Below, one piece after another: positions 34,751 through 44,111 of a stretch of 64,000 nucleotides of DNA; position 1 is the first letter of the stretch; every line of letters begins with the position of its first letter. The notes below the pieces were generated by a model. That model made no database searches and was not told the origin of the DNA. It was given only the letters and a program-made list of their open reading frames with translations. Location of the stretch: NCBI GenBank assembly GCA_036005605.1, contig DASYQJ010000251.1, positions 1-64,000 of the forward strand, given 5' to 3'. A program made the translations under genes and the position numbers. Origin of the DNA: JALZAA01 sp036005605. GTDB lineage: Bacteria; Actinomycetota; Acidimicrobiia; IMCC26256; JACDBD01.

Positions 34751-35461
34751 CTACGCCGTCTCCGCATGAGGGGTGTCGACGGGCTTCGACTCGGGTGAGC
34801 CGCGCTGACGGAGCCACACCGAGAACAGCACGATCGAGCCGACGGCCAGGAACTCGCTCTGCCAGTTCTGGAACGACTCGAACCAGAACCGCGACGACTG
34901 CACGTACTCGACCGCGCTCACGCGTGACTCGCCGTGCGCCTCGCGCTCCGAGCTGAACTCCCGCGAGCCCGTGACGGCGTGCAGCCCGAGTGAGGCCAGG
35001 AACAGGAACAAGAAGACGAGGAACAGCGAGTTCTCGTAGAAGCGCAACCAAAGGCCGCCTCGGCGGACGGGCCAGGGACCGTTCCGGCGCTTGTCGGTGT
35101 CGCGGGGATCGCGGTCGAAATCCTCCGCGCCCTTCGCAGGGTCCTTCGATTCCGACGAGCCCTTCTGGATCAGGAACACGGTCAAGACCACGTACGCCGC
35201 CATCTGGAGGTACTCGCTCTCCCAGTTCTCGGTCAAGGCCTCCCAGAACGATCCGCTGGTGGCGTACTCACCGAGCGACATCTCGGGCTCACCGTGTGCT
35301 CGCTGGTCATCGTTGTGGTCGCGAAAGCCCGTGAACAGCAGACCGACGATGAAGATGGCAGCCAGCCCGAAGCACACCAGCGACAAGCTGTTGGCCCGGA
35401 AGAACCCGGACCGGTCGGGGTTCGAAGGCTTCTCGCCCGACCGTGGCTCGGTCTTCACCAT
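34751..35461 (-). CDS. DUF6766-like membrane protein
   Basis: 236 residues from ATG 35461 (an upstream GTG at 35503 would add 14). Four transmembrane helices are arranged as two similar halves, each beginning FF.ANSLSLVCFGL or FYENSLFLVFLFLF and containing REAHGESRVS or QRAHGEPEMS followed by a W-rich segment (SFWEALTENWESEYLQ and RFWFESFQNWQSEFLA). The internal duplication is clear by eye. Function unknown. It diverges from the PhoX-like gene. Confidence 0.75.
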   Translation of the reverse strand: MVKTEPRSGEKPSNPDRSGFFRANSLSLVCFGLAAIFIVGLLFTGFRDHNDDQRAHGEPEMSLGEYATSGSFWEALTENWESEYLQMAAYVVLTVFLIQKGSSESKDPAKGAEDFDRDPRDTDKRRNGPWPVRRGGLWLRFYENSLFLVFLFLFLASLGLHAVTGSREFSSEREAHGESRVSAVEYVQSSRFWFESFQNWQSEFLAVGSIVLFSVWLRQRGSPESKPVDTPHAETA

Positions 35462-35602
35462 GTCGTGGGTCTTACCCGGACCGCCCGAATGCAACCACAC
35501 CAAATGTTCACCTTGCGCTCTTCCTGCGCTCCGCGGCGCGTCATCGGCGGGTCACTTCGGAGGGAGATCCTCCCGTCCGATCCCGACGCAGGAGGGTGAA
35601 CG

Positions 35603-37033
35603 ATGGAGATGTCGCGCCGGACGTTGCTCAAGAGCTCCGCCGCCGGGCTCGGCGTGCTGGGAGCGAGCGCCATCAATGGGTTAGGGCTCGCGCTTCCTGC
35701 GCGCGCCCTCAGCGCGGCCGCCAAGAACGACGGCGGCTTCGGACCGCTCCAGCCCGACCCTGCCGGCATCCTCGACCTCCCGCAGGGGTTCAGCTACTCG
35801 ATCGTCACCCAGGCGGGCCGGCCCCTCGCCGGACAGCCCGGAGGCATCGTCCCCGGCCGCCCGGACGGCACCGCGTCGTTCGACGGGCCGTGGGGTGGGG
35901 TGCTCCTCGTGAACAACCACGAACAGGGCGCGACCGCGCCCTTCCCGGCCGTCGCGGATCCCGCCTTCACCTATGACCCGGGCAGCACGGGCGGGACCAC
36001 CACGATCTTCGTCGACCGGCACAACAACGCCGCACTCGAGTACGTGAGCCTGGCCGGAACGTTCAACAACTGCGCCGGCGGGGCGACGCCATGGGGCACG
36101 TGGCTCACGTGCGAGGAGACCGAGCAGCGCGCCGCCGGCGCGATCACGAAAGATCACGGCTACGTGTTCGAGGTCGACCCGCACGATCGGGACGCGAACC
36201 GGAACCCTCAGCCACTGACGGCGCTCGGTCGGTTCGCGCACGAGGCGGTCGCTGTCGACCCGTCGCTCGGGCACGTGTACCTCACTGAGGACGCCAACGC
36301 GCCCAACGGGCTGCTGTGCCGCTTCACGCCCGCAACACTCCCGAACCGCCGGCATTCACTCCGCGACGGCGGCCTGCTCGAGGCGATGCACGTGCCGGGC
36401 GTGACGGACGTGTCGACGTACAGCCAGATCGGGACCGAACTGCCGGTGGAATGGAAGCCTGTCCCGGACCCGTCGGCACTCGTCAAGGGCTCCACCCGCA
36501 AGCAGTTCACGTACGTCGACCTGACGAACCGCGCCGCCCCGGTCACCGTCACGGGCGAAGGCGGCGAGATCACGCGCAGCCGGAAGTGGGAGGGCGCGTG
36601 GTGGGGGAACGGGCGCGCCTACATCGTGTGCTCGTTCGCGCGCACAACCGAGAGCGGCGACTGGAGCCTGGGCGCGCATGACGGGCAGGTCTGGTCGTAC
36701 GACCCCGGGCGGTCGACGCTGCGCCTCGAGGTGTTCTTCCCGCTGAATCCCGACCCGGCGGGCGCGACCGCCGACCAACCGGACGGGCCCGACAACATCA
36801 CCGTCAATCCGTGGGGCGGCCTGTTCCTCGCCGAGGACGGCCTGGGCGACCAGCACCTCGTCGCCGTCGCCGACAGCGGCGAGCCCTTCATATTCGCCCG
36901 CAACCGGGTCAGCGGCAGCGAGTTCACCGGAGTCAACTTCTCACCCGACCGCAACACCCTGTTCGCCAACATCCAGGACGAGGGGTACGTCTTCGCGATC
37001 ACCGGTCCGTTCGCGCGGCTCGGCCGTTCGTAA
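35603..37033 (+). CDS. PhoX-like (DUF839) phosphatase with Tat signal
   Basis: 476 residues. A twin-arginine signal (SRRTLLKSSAAGLGVLGASA) targets it for folded export by the Tat system, whose tatC is in this window. The rest is a DUF839/PhoX beta-propeller with LTCEETEQRAAGAITKDHGY near 173, GRFAHEAVAVDP, YLTEDANAPNGLL and the C-terminal FIFARNRVSGSEFTGVNFSP. PhoX enzymes are Ca/Fe-dependent alkaline phosphatases; activity here is inferred. ATG 35603 follows GGAGGG. Confidence 0.85.
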   Translation: MEMSRRTLLKSSAAGLGVLGASAINGLGLALPARALSAAAKNDGGFGPLQPDPAGILDLPQGFSYSIVTQAGRPLAGQPGGIVPGRPDGTASFDGPWGGVLLVNNHEQGATAPFPAVADPAFTYDPGSTGGTTTIFVDRHNNAALEYVSLAGTFNNCAGGATPWGTWLTCEETEQRAAGAITKDHGYVFEVDPHDRDANRNPQPLTALGRFAHEAVAVDPSLGHVYLTEDANAPNGLLCRFTPATLPNRRHSLRDGGLLEAMHVPGVTDVSTYSQIGTELPVEWKPVPDPSALVKGSTRKQFTYVDLTNRAAPVTVTGEGGEITRSRKWEGAWWGNGRAYIVCSFARTTESGDWSLGAHDGQVWSYDPGRSTLRLEVFFPLNPDPAGATADQPDGPDNITVNPWGGLFLAEDGLGDQHLVAVADSGEPFIFARNRVSGSEFTGVNFSPDRNTLFANIQDEGYVFAITGPFARLGRS

Positions 37034-37067
37034 CCGGCGCTCAGCGCTGCTCCGATAGCCTGCCGCC

Positions 37068-38609
37068 ATGGCGGCAAGGCGCTTCCCCCGTGGTGGCGTC
37101 GCGAGTCCGCACTACCTCGCGTCGACGGCCGGGCTTGCGGCGCTGGCCCGCGGCGGGAACGCGCTCGACGCCGCGATCGCGGCCAACCTCGCGCTCGGAG
37201 TCGTAGCGCCCTATCTGTGTGGTTACGGCGGCGACGTGTTCGCGATCGTCTGGGACGGCGAGCTGCACGGATATCTCGGCTCGGGCCGCTCGCCGCGTGC
37301 TGCGACGATCGACGCAGTGCGCGATCGCACCCAGTCCGACACCATGCCGTACTTCGGTCCGCACTCCGTCACGGTGCCGGGCGCGGTTGCAGGCTGGTTC
37401 GATCTCATCGAGCGGTGGGGGACCCGGTCGTTCGGCGATCTCGCCGAGCTCGCGCTCCGCTTCGCCCGCGACGGCTTCGAGCTCACACCGACGAGCGCGG
37501 CGTTCCTCGGCGGATCTGTCGCGCTGTACGAGGGGTTCCCCGACCTGCGCGCCGCGTATCAGGACACCGAGGCGGGGCAGACGCTCCGCCAGCCCGCGCT
37601 GGCCCGGACCATCGAGACGCTCGCCGCCGACGGCCCCGATGCGTACTACCGGGGACCGATCGCGGACGCGATCGCCGAGTCGGTCCAGTCGCTCCGAGGA
37701 CTGCTCAGCATCGACGACGTCGCCGCCTACGAGGGCCGGTGGGCACACCCGCTGCGGGCGCCGTACCGCGATGTCGAGATCGCCGAGCTGCCGCCGCAGA
37801 CACAAGGGGTCGCCGCGCTCGAAGCGCTGCGCATCCTCGACGGGTTGACGCTCCCCGAAGACGGTCCCGAACGCCACCACCTCCTCATCGAAGCAACCAA
37901 GCTCGCGCTCCAGGACCGCAACGAGTACGTCTCCGATCCCGCAGCAATGACCGTGACGCCCGAGGAGATGCTCGCCGACGATTGGATCGACGCGCGTCGC
38001 TCTCGCATCGATCCACAGCGCGCGACCACACCGGCTCCGGGCGCGGCCCACGTCGGCGGCACGGCGTATCTGTGTGCGGCCGACGCCGACGGAATGCTCG
38101 TGAGCCTGATCCAGTCGAACTTCATGGCGTTCGGCTCCGGCGTGCACGTGCCCGAGTGGGGGATCAACCTCAACAACCGGGGCGCGTCGTTCACGCTCGA
38201 CCCGACGCAGGTGAACGCGCTCGCCCCGGCGAAGCTCCCGATGCATACGCTGATGCCGGCCATGGCGCTGCGCGACGGTGAGCCAAAGATCGTGTTCGGC
38301 ACCATGGGCGGCGATTCGCAGGCGCAGATCCAGGTGCAGCTGGTCGCGCACCTGGTCGACGACGACGCCGATCCGCAGGATGCGATCGATGCGCCGCGGT
38401 GGTACCTCGAACCGTCCACGTGGACACTGCGAGCGGAGCCGCACTTCCCGGACAGATGGTTCGACTTCCTTCGCGCGCTCGGGCACGATCCCAAACGCAC
38501 CGGGCGCATCGACACCGGCATGGGGCACGCCCACGCCATCCTGCGGACGGCCGGCGGCTATGCCGTCGCGACCGAGCCGCGCGCCGAAGGGGCAGCGCTA
38601 GGGCTCTGA
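37068..38609 (+). CDS. Gamma-glutamyltransferase family protein (Ntn hydrolase)
   Basis: 513 residues with the gamma-glutamyltranspeptidase fold. The maturation and catalytic threonine is in HVGGTAYLCAADADGML near 325-341, preceded by a large-subunit portion with LARGGNALDAAIAANLALGV near 26. The small-subunit region has NNRGASFTLDP, PMHTLMPAMAL and TMGGDSQAQIQVQL. No signal peptide is evident, so it may be cytosolic, unlike secreted GGT. Substrate may be glutathione, another gamma-glutamyl compound or an acyl compound. Confidence 0.9.
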   Translation: MAARRFPRGGVASPHYLASTAGLAALARGGNALDAAIAANLALGVVAPYLCGYGGDVFAIVWDGELHGYLGSGRSPRAATIDAVRDRTQSDTMPYFGPHSVTVPGAVAGWFDLIERWGTRSFGDLAELALRFARDGFELTPTSAAFLGGSVALYEGFPDLRAAYQDTEAGQTLRQPALARTIETLAADGPDAYYRGPIADAIAESVQSLRGLLSIDDVAAYEGRWAHPLRAPYRDVEIAELPPQTQGVAALEALRILDGLTLPEDGPERHHLLIEATKLALQDRNEYVSDPAAMTVTPEEMLADDWIDARRSRIDPQRATTPAPGAAHVGGTAYLCAADADGMLVSLIQSNFMAFGSGVHVPEWGINLNNRGASFTLDPTQVNALAPAKLPMHTLMPAMALRDGEPKIVFGTMGGDSQAQIQVQLVAHLVDDDADPQDAIDAPRWYLEPSTWTLRAEPHFPDRWFDFLRALGHDPKRTGRIDTGMGHAHAILRTAGGYAVATEPRAEGAALGL

Positions 38610-38642
38610 CCAGCGGCATTACGCTGGGCCTGTGATCGCGCG

Positions 38643-38960
38643 ATGAAAGACGTCCTCGACGACATCGACCGCTGGCGAGCGAACGGGCGCCGCATCGCGG
38701 TCGCGCGCGTCGTCGGCACGGAGGGCTCCGGCCCGCGGGAGCCAGGCGCCACCATGGCCGTCAACGACGCCGGGGAAGTCGCAGGATCGGTGTCGGGAGG
38801 CTGCGTCGAGGGTGCGGTCGTGACCGAGGCGCTCAACGTGCTCGACGGCACGCGGGAGCGCGGAGTGATCACATTCGGGTATTCGGACGACGAGGCCTTC
38901 GCCGTCGGGCTGACGTGCGGCGGGACGATCCACTTGTTCGTCGAGCCCCTTGACTGGTGA
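38643..38960 (+). CDS. XdhC/CoxI N-terminal-domain protein
   Basis: 105 residues corresponding to the N-terminal XdhC_CoxI domain: the VVGTEGSGPREPGATMAVND stretch and the conserved cysteine in GSVSGGCVEGAVV near 50-62. XdhC-type proteins bind molybdenum cofactor and load xanthine dehydrogenase or CO dehydrogenase. In many genomes this domain and the Rossmann domain form one protein; here they are separate genes. Confidence 0.85.
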   Translation: MKDVLDDIDRWRANGRRIAVARVVGTEGSGPREPGATMAVNDAGEVAGSVSGGCVEGAVVTEALNVLDGTRERGVITFGYSDDEAFAVGLTCGGTIHLFVEPLDW

Positions 38961-38973
38961 GCGGGATGAGCAC

Positions 38974-39762
38974 GTGAGCGGGTCCATTTACGAGGAGCTC
39001 CGAGACCTGCTGCGCGGCGAGGAGCCGGTGGCGCTCGCGACCGTGGTGGCGGGGCCCCAAACGGGCGCCAAGCTGCTCGTGCTGCCGGTCGGCGAGCCGC
39101 GCGGCGATCTCGGCGACCCGGACCTCGACCGGGTTGTGGCCCGCGACGCGCGCGGCCAGCTGGAGGTCGGGCGGACCGATACGCGCCACTACGGGCCGCA
39201 CGGCGAGGCCCGTGAGGAGGCCGTCGAGGTCTTCATCGAATCGTTCGCGCCGCCGCCGAGGATGATCATCTTCGGCGCGGTGGACTTCACGGCCGCGCTG
39301 GCGCGCGCCGCCAAGCTGTTGGGTTACCGCGTCACCGTGTGTGACGCGCGCGCCGTCTTCGCTACACCACAGCGGTTCCCGATGGCCGACGAGGTCGTCA
39401 ACGACTGGCCCGACCGGCATTTGGCCAAGGTCGGCGAAGAGCTGGGGCCGCGCGACGCGGTATGCGTCCTCACGCATGACCACAAGTTCGACGTCCCCGC
39501 GATCACCGCTGCCCTCGACACCGCCGTCGGCTATGTCGGCGCGATGGGCTCGCGCCGCACGCACGCTGACCGGGTACGGCGACTGCGTGATAGTGGCGTC
39601 GACGACGCCGCGTTGACCCGTGTCATGGCGCCGATCGGCCTCGACCTCGGTGCGCGCACGCCCGAGGAGACGGCTGTCTCGATCTGCGCCGAGATCATCG
39701 CCCTGCGCACTGGGCGCGAGGCGCGTTCGCTGCGCGACGCCGACGGTCCCATCCACGCCTGA
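38974..39762 (+). CDS. XdhC Rossmann-domain protein
   Basis: 262 residues (TTG 38950 is an alternative start giving 270). The Rossmann fold is seen in MIIFGAVDFTAALARAAKLLGYRVTVCDARAVFATPQRFP (about 95-135, broken here only for length: FGAVDFTAAL then LGYRVTVCDARAVF), followed by VCVLTHDHKFDVPAI and YVGAMGSRRTHADRVRRL, the diagnostic XdhC motifs. It presumably partners the preceding N-domain protein. No xanthine or CO dehydrogenase gene is in the window. Confidence 0.85.
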   Translation: MSGSIYEELRDLLRGEEPVALATVVAGPQTGAKLLVLPVGEPRGDLGDPDLDRVVARDARGQLEVGRTDTRHYGPHGEAREEAVEVFIESFAPPPRMIIFGAVDFTAALARAAKLLGYRVTVCDARAVFATPQRFPMADEVVNDWPDRHLAKVGEELGPRDAVCVLTHDHKFDVPAITAALDTAVGYVGAMGSRRTHADRVRRLRDSGVDDAALTRVMAPIGLDLGARTPEETAVSICAEIIALRTGREARSLRDADGPIHA

Positions 39763-39809
39763 TCAGCCGCAGCCGGACGAGCCACCCCGCCGCACGAGAG
39801 GAGACAACG

Positions 39810-40544
39810 ATGGACCTCGGCATCTCGGGTCGCCGTGCCGCGGTCGCCGCCGCCAGCCGTGGGCTCGGATTCGCGACGGCGTCCGCCCTCGCCGACGAGG
39901 GTGTCCACGTTGCGTTGTGCAGCCGGAACCAGGACGCGATCGAGGACGCCGCCGACCGCATCGGCCACGACGCCGTTCCGCTGGCCGAGGACGTCTCCAC
40001 TGCCAACGGCGCGCGTCGCTTCGTCGACGCCGCCCGCGACGCCCTCGGCGGCATCGACATCCTGGTGACGAACGCGGGCGGGCCACCTCCCGGCGACTTC
40101 TCGTCGACCCGCGTCGATCAGTACCTCGCCGCGCTCGAGCTGAACTGCCTGTCCGTGATCGCGATGTGCGACGCCGCCGTGCCGCACATGCGCGAGCAGC
40201 GGTGGGGGAGGGTGGTGGCGATCACGTCGATCGCGGTACGGCAACCGATCCCGCAGCTGATCCTCTCCAACACCGCCCGCGCCGGCGCGACCGGGTTCCT
40301 CAAGACCCTGGCACGCGAAGTCGCCGGCGACGGTGTGACGGTCAACTCGCTCCAGCCCGGCATGCACGACACCGAACGGGTCCGCCAGCTCGGCAACAGG
40401 GACCCCGACGGCATCCCCGCCGGCGTGCTCGGCCGACCCGAGGACTTCGGCGCGCTCGCGGCGTTCGTGTCCTCCGAGCAAGCCCGCTACCTCACCGGCA
40501 CGGCGATCCACGTCGACGGCGGCGCGTACGCTGGTCTGCTGTGA
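39810..40544 (+). CDS. SDR-family oxidoreductase with altered active site
   Basis: 244 residues with a short-chain dehydrogenase Rossmann fold. The cofactor site AAASRGLGFATASALADEG lies near 13-31 and the NAG motif is in LVTNAGGPPPGD near 85-96. The catalytic serine is present (VAITSIAVRQ) but the usual YxxxK is replaced by SNTARAG near 164-170. A known atypical subgroup of 3-oxoacyl-reductase-like SDRs has SNSxRA at this position. The substrate is unknown. ATG 39810 follows GAGAGGAG. Confidence 0.82.
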   Translation: MDLGISGRRAAVAAASRGLGFATASALADEGVHVALCSRNQDAIEDAADRIGHDAVPLAEDVSTANGARRFVDAARDALGGIDILVTNAGGPPPGDFSSTRVDQYLAALELNCLSVIAMCDAAVPHMREQRWGRVVAITSIAVRQPIPQLILSNTARAGATGFLKTLAREVAGDGVTVNSLQPGMHDTERVRQLGNRDPDGIPAGVLGRPEDFGALAAFVSSEQARYLTGTAIHVDGGAYAGLL

Positions 40545-41170
40545 GCGCCACCGCGGCGAGCGCGAAGGGCGCGCGTCAACCCACCGATCACGGCATCCTG
40601 ACGCTGCCGAACCTCATCTCGATCGGCCGGTTGGCGTGCGTGCCGGTGTTCCTCTGGCTCCTGCTCGGCCGCGAAGACCAGATCGCGGCCGCAGTCCTGC
40701 TCGCCGTGCTCGGCGCGACCGACTGGGTGGACGGCTGGATCGCGCGCCACTTCGACCAAGCGAGCGATATCGGCAAGGTCCTCGATCCGACCGCCGACCG
40801 GATCCTGCTCCTCTGCGCCGGGCTCGCGCTGCTCGCCGACGGCAGCCTGCCGTTGTGGGTGGGCGTCGTCGTGCTCGCCCGTGAGGCGGTGATCTCGGTG
40901 GCGGTGCTCGTGCTGGCGGCCGCGGGTGCCCGCCGCATGGACGTGCGGTGGGCCGGGAAGGCGGGAACACTGGCGCTGATGTTCGCCCTGCCCGGCTTCC
41001 TTCTTGCCGATGCGATCTCGGAGATCCGGGTGCCGTTGCTGGTCGTGACCTGGGCGTTCACGATCGGCGGCCTCGTGCTCAGTTACTACGCCGCCGCGGC
41101 GTACATCCCGCAGGCCCGGGCGGCGCTGCGCGAGGGGAGGACGTCGCACGACGAGGGGATGGTGGCGTGA
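40541..41170 (+). CDS. CDP-alcohol phosphatidyltransferase (PgsA-like)
   Basis: 209-residue membrane enzyme that transfers a phosphatidyl group from CDP-diacylglycerol to an alcohol. The signature DGx2ARx8Gx3Dx3D is in TDWVDGWIARHFDQASDIGKV and continues LDPTADRIL, near 66-95. About five membrane helices are visible. Similar to PgsA2 (Rv1822), which lies near gcvH in M. tuberculosis, as here. Product probably phosphatidylglycerol phosphate, but the acceptor is inferred. Both ends overlap neighbours by 4 bp. Confidence 0.88.
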   Translation: MSATAASAKGARQPTDHGILTLPNLISIGRLACVPVFLWLLLGREDQIAAAVLLAVLGATDWVDGWIARHFDQASDIGKVLDPTADRILLLCAGLALLADGSLPLWVGVVVLAREAVISVAVLVLAAAGARRMDVRWAGKAGTLALMFALPGFLLADAISEIRVPLLVVTWAFTIGGLVLSYYAAAAYIPQARAALREGRTSHDEGMVA

Positions 41171-43659
41171 AAGCGGTGATCCTGGCCGGGGGAGAGGGCA
41201 CGAGGCTGCGGCCGCTCACGAGCAACCAGCCCAAGCCGATGATGCCCCTGGCGAACCGGCCGATGATGGAGCACGTCGTGCGGCTGCTCGCGACCCACGG
41301 TTTCGACGACGTCGTCGTGACCGTGGCGTTCCTCGCCAACCAGATCCGGGACTACTTCGGCGACGGGTCCGATTTCGGTGTGCGGATGCGGTACGCGACC
41401 GAGGAGACCCCGCTCGGAACTGCCGGTTCCGTGCTCAACGCGTCCGACGAGCTCGACGACACGTTCCTGGTGATCTCGGGCGACGTGCTCACCGACATCG
41501 ACCTCGGCGCGATCGTCAAGGCGCACCAGGACGCCGGCGCGCTTGCATCGATCGCGCTCAAGCGGGTCGAGAACCCGCTCGAGTTCGCGATCGTGATCAC
41601 CCGTCCCGACGGCAGCATCGAGCGCTTCCTCGAGAAGCCGAGCTGGGGCGAGGTGTTCTCCGATACCGCGAACACCGGCATCTACGTCCTCGAGCCCGGC
41701 ATCTTCGATTTCATCCGCGCCGACGAGGTCGTCGACTTCGCGGGGGACGTCTTCCCGGCCGTGCTCGAGAAGAAGCTTCCGCTCATCGGCACGGTCGTCG
41801 ACGGCTACTGGGAGGACGTGGGGACGCTCGAGGCGTACCTCCGAGCCCATCAGGACGTTCTCGACCAGCGCGTCCACGTCGACATCGACGGGTTCCGGAT
41901 CGGCGAGGGGATCTGGCTCGGCGAGGGCGCCGACGTCGATCCCACCGCCCGCATCGAGGGCCCCGTCGTGATCGGCGACAACTGTCGCGTCGAGGCAGGT
42001 GCACACCTGCGGGAGTACACCGTGCTCGGCACCGACGTCGTGGTGAAGTCGGACGCCTTCGTCGAGCGGGCTGTCTGCCACGACCACGTCTACGTGGGGC
42101 CGAGCGCGCGCTTGCGGGGTTGCGTGATCGGACGTTCGACCGACCTGCGCGCCCACGCCCGCATCGAGGAGGGCGTCGTCGTCGGGGACGAATGCTTCGT
42201 CGGCGAGCAAGCCGTCATCAACCCGGGCGTCAAGGTGTACCCGTTCAAGACGGTCGAGAACGGGGCCGTCGTCAACTCGTCGATCGTGTGGGAGAGCCGC
42301 GGCGCCCGGACCCTTTTCGGCCGGCGGGGAATCCGCGGCCTGGCCAACGTCGACGTCACGCCTGAGGTCGCGATCCGCGTCGCGACGGCGTACGGCACCG
42401 CGCTCAAAAAGGGCGCCACCGTCACGATCAGCCGTGACACCAGCCGGGTCGCACGGGCGTTGAAGCGGGCCCTCATCGGTGGTGTGAACCTCGCCGGTGT
42501 CAGCGTGGAGGACGTCGAGCTCGCCACCGTGCCCCTCACCCGCTTCCAGGTCCGCAACGGCAAGGCGCGCGGCGGCATCACCGTGCGTCTCGCCCCCGGT
42601 GATCCCGACGCCGTCGAGATCCGTTTCTTCGACGCCGACGGGCGCGACATCGACGAGTCGACACAACGCAAGATCGAGCGGCTGCTCTACCGGGAGGACT
42701 ACCGGCGCGCGTTCGCCGCCGACATCGGCGACATCGAGTACCCGCCCCGGTCACTCGAGTTCTACACGTCGGCCCTCATGGACACCGTGGACCAGGAGCG
42801 GTTGCTCGACCGGGCGTTCAAGGTCGTGCTCGACTACTCGTTCGGCGCCGCGTCCATCGTGATGCCGAGCGTCCTGGCCAAGACGGGCGCCGAGGTGCTC
42901 TCCATCAACCCGTTCGCCAGCACCGCGTCCGCGACCGCCGCGCTCGAGGAGCGGTCTGCGCGCGTGTCGCGCCTGTCGGAGCTGGTCCGAGCGTCCGGCA
43001 GCCAGCTCGGCGTGGTCATGGACCCCGACGGCGAGACCGCCACGATCATCGACGACGAAGGCCACGCGCTCGACAACGACCAGGCGCTGCTCGCGCTCCT
43101 GACACTGGTGACCGAGGCGAAGTCGGACGCCCGCGTCGCGCTGCCGGTGTCGGTGACGCGGGAGGCCGAGCGCATCGCGGGGGAGCGCGGCGCCACGATC
43201 ACGTGGACGAAGCTGTCGGCGCCTCATCTCATGGAGGTGGCCTCGGCGGGCGGCGTCGACTTCGCCGCCGCGCAGGACGGCGGGTTCATCTGGCCCGACT
43301 TCATGCCCGCCTTCGACGCCACCGCGACGCTCGTCAAGCTGCTGGACCTCCTCGCCGGCACCGGCAGGACGCTGTCGTCGGTCGTCAAGCGCCTGCCCCG
43401 TCTGCACATCGCCCACGAGACCGTTGCGACGCCATGGGAGCGCAAGGGAGCCGTCATGCGCGAGATGGTCGAACGCGCCGGAGCGCGCGACGTCGTCCTC
43501 GTGGACGGGGTCAAGGTGGTGCATCCCGACGGCTGGGCTCTCGTCCTCCCCGATCCCGAGGAAGCGCTGACCCACGTGTGGGCCGAAGGGGAGAGCGACC
43601 AGAACGCCCGGCAGCTCGCCCAGGAGTACGCGCGGCGAATCCGCCAGGTTCTGAGGTAG
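41167..43659 (+). CDS. Nucleotidyltransferase fused to degenerate phosphomannomutase
   Basis: 830 residues in three parts. A sugar-nucleotide pyrophosphorylase domain begins VKAVILAGGEGTRLRPLTS and has KPMMPLANRPMMEH. A left-handed beta-helix of hexapeptide repeats follows at about 255-380. A phosphohexomutase domain begins near 390. The catalytic phosphoserine loop (usually SxSHNP) reads ITVRLAPGDPDAVEI, so the serine and histidine are gone and mutase activity is unlikely. Similar fusions occur in actinobacteria and cyanobacteria. Likely makes GDP-mannose or another NDP-sugar. Confidence 0.88.
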   Translation: MKAVILAGGEGTRLRPLTSNQPKPMMPLANRPMMEHVVRLLATHGFDDVVVTVAFLANQIRDYFGDGSDFGVRMRYATEETPLGTAGSVLNASDELDDTFLVISGDVLTDIDLGAIVKAHQDAGALASIALKRVENPLEFAIVITRPDGSIERFLEKPSWGEVFSDTANTGIYVLEPGIFDFIRADEVVDFAGDVFPAVLEKKLPLIGTVVDGYWEDVGTLEAYLRAHQDVLDQRVHVDIDGFRIGEGIWLGEGADVDPTARIEGPVVIGDNCRVEAGAHLREYTVLGTDVVVKSDAFVERAVCHDHVYVGPSARLRGCVIGRSTDLRAHARIEEGVVVGDECFVGEQAVINPGVKVYPFKTVENGAVVNSSIVWESRGARTLFGRRGIRGLANVDVTPEVAIRVATAYGTALKKGATVTISRDTSRVARALKRALIGGVNLAGVSVEDVELATVPLTRFQVRNGKARGGITVRLAPGDPDAVEIRFFDADGRDIDESTQRKIERLLYREDYRRAFAADIGDIEYPPRSLEFYTSALMDTVDQERLLDRAFKVVLDYSFGAASIVMPSVLAKTGAEVLSINPFASTASATAALEERSARVSRLSELVRASGSQLGVVMDPDGETATIIDDEGHALDNDQALLALLTLVTEAKSDARVALPVSVTREAERIAGERGATITWTKLSAPHLMEVASAGGVDFAAAQDGGFIWPDFMPAFDATATLVKLLDLLAGTGRTLSSVVKRLPRLHIAHETVATPWERKGAVMREMVERAGARDVVLVDGVKVVHPDGWALVLPDPEEALTHVWAEGESDQNARQLAQEYARRIRQVLR

Positions 43660-43669
43660 ACATCGGGGC

Positions 43670-44053
43670 ATGGAGTTCCCCGATCAGCTTCGGTACACGA
43701 AAGAGCACGAGTGGGTCGCGGTGGAAGGCGCACGCGGCCGGGTGGGGATCACGGACTTCGCCCAGGACGCGCTCGGTGATGTTGTATTCGTACAGCTCCC
43801 GGACGTCGGCGCGAACGTGAGCGCCATGAGCAGCATCGCCGAGGTCGAGTCGACGAAGTCGGTGTCGGACATCTACGCACCTGTCAGCGGGACGGTCGCC
43901 GAGGTCAACGCCGGGTTGGAATCGACCCCGGAGCAGCTGAATCAGGACCCGTACGGGGACGGGTGGATCTTCGTGATCGAGATGTCGGACGCATCGCAGG
44001 TCGATTCCCTGCTCGACGCGGCCGCCTACCGTCGCCTCGTCGAGGAGCAGTAG
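43670..44053 (+). CDS. gcvH: Glycine cleavage system H protein
   Basis: 127-residue lipoyl carrier that shuttles the aminomethyl group between GcvP, GcvT and the lipoamide dehydrogenase. The lipoylated lysine is in EVESTKSVSDIYAPVSG near 63. YTKEHEWVAVEG, the N-terminal signature, and NQDPYGDGWIFVIEM near 90-104 are complete. It begins the gcvH, FHA, merR cluster, separated from gcvT and gcvP by about 4 kb, as in M. tuberculosis Rv1826. Confidence 0.96.
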   Translation: MEFPDQLRYTKEHEWVAVEGARGRVGITDFAQDALGDVVFVQLPDVGANVSAMSSIAEVESTKSVSDIYAPVSGTVAEVNAGLESTPEQLNQDPYGDGWIFVIEMSDASQVDSLLDAAAYRRLVEEQ

Positions 44054-44111
44054 CCCGCAGTCGTCGCAGTCGCCGGGGCGGATCGGCCCAAGCGGCAGTA
44101 CCCTTTCCAGG

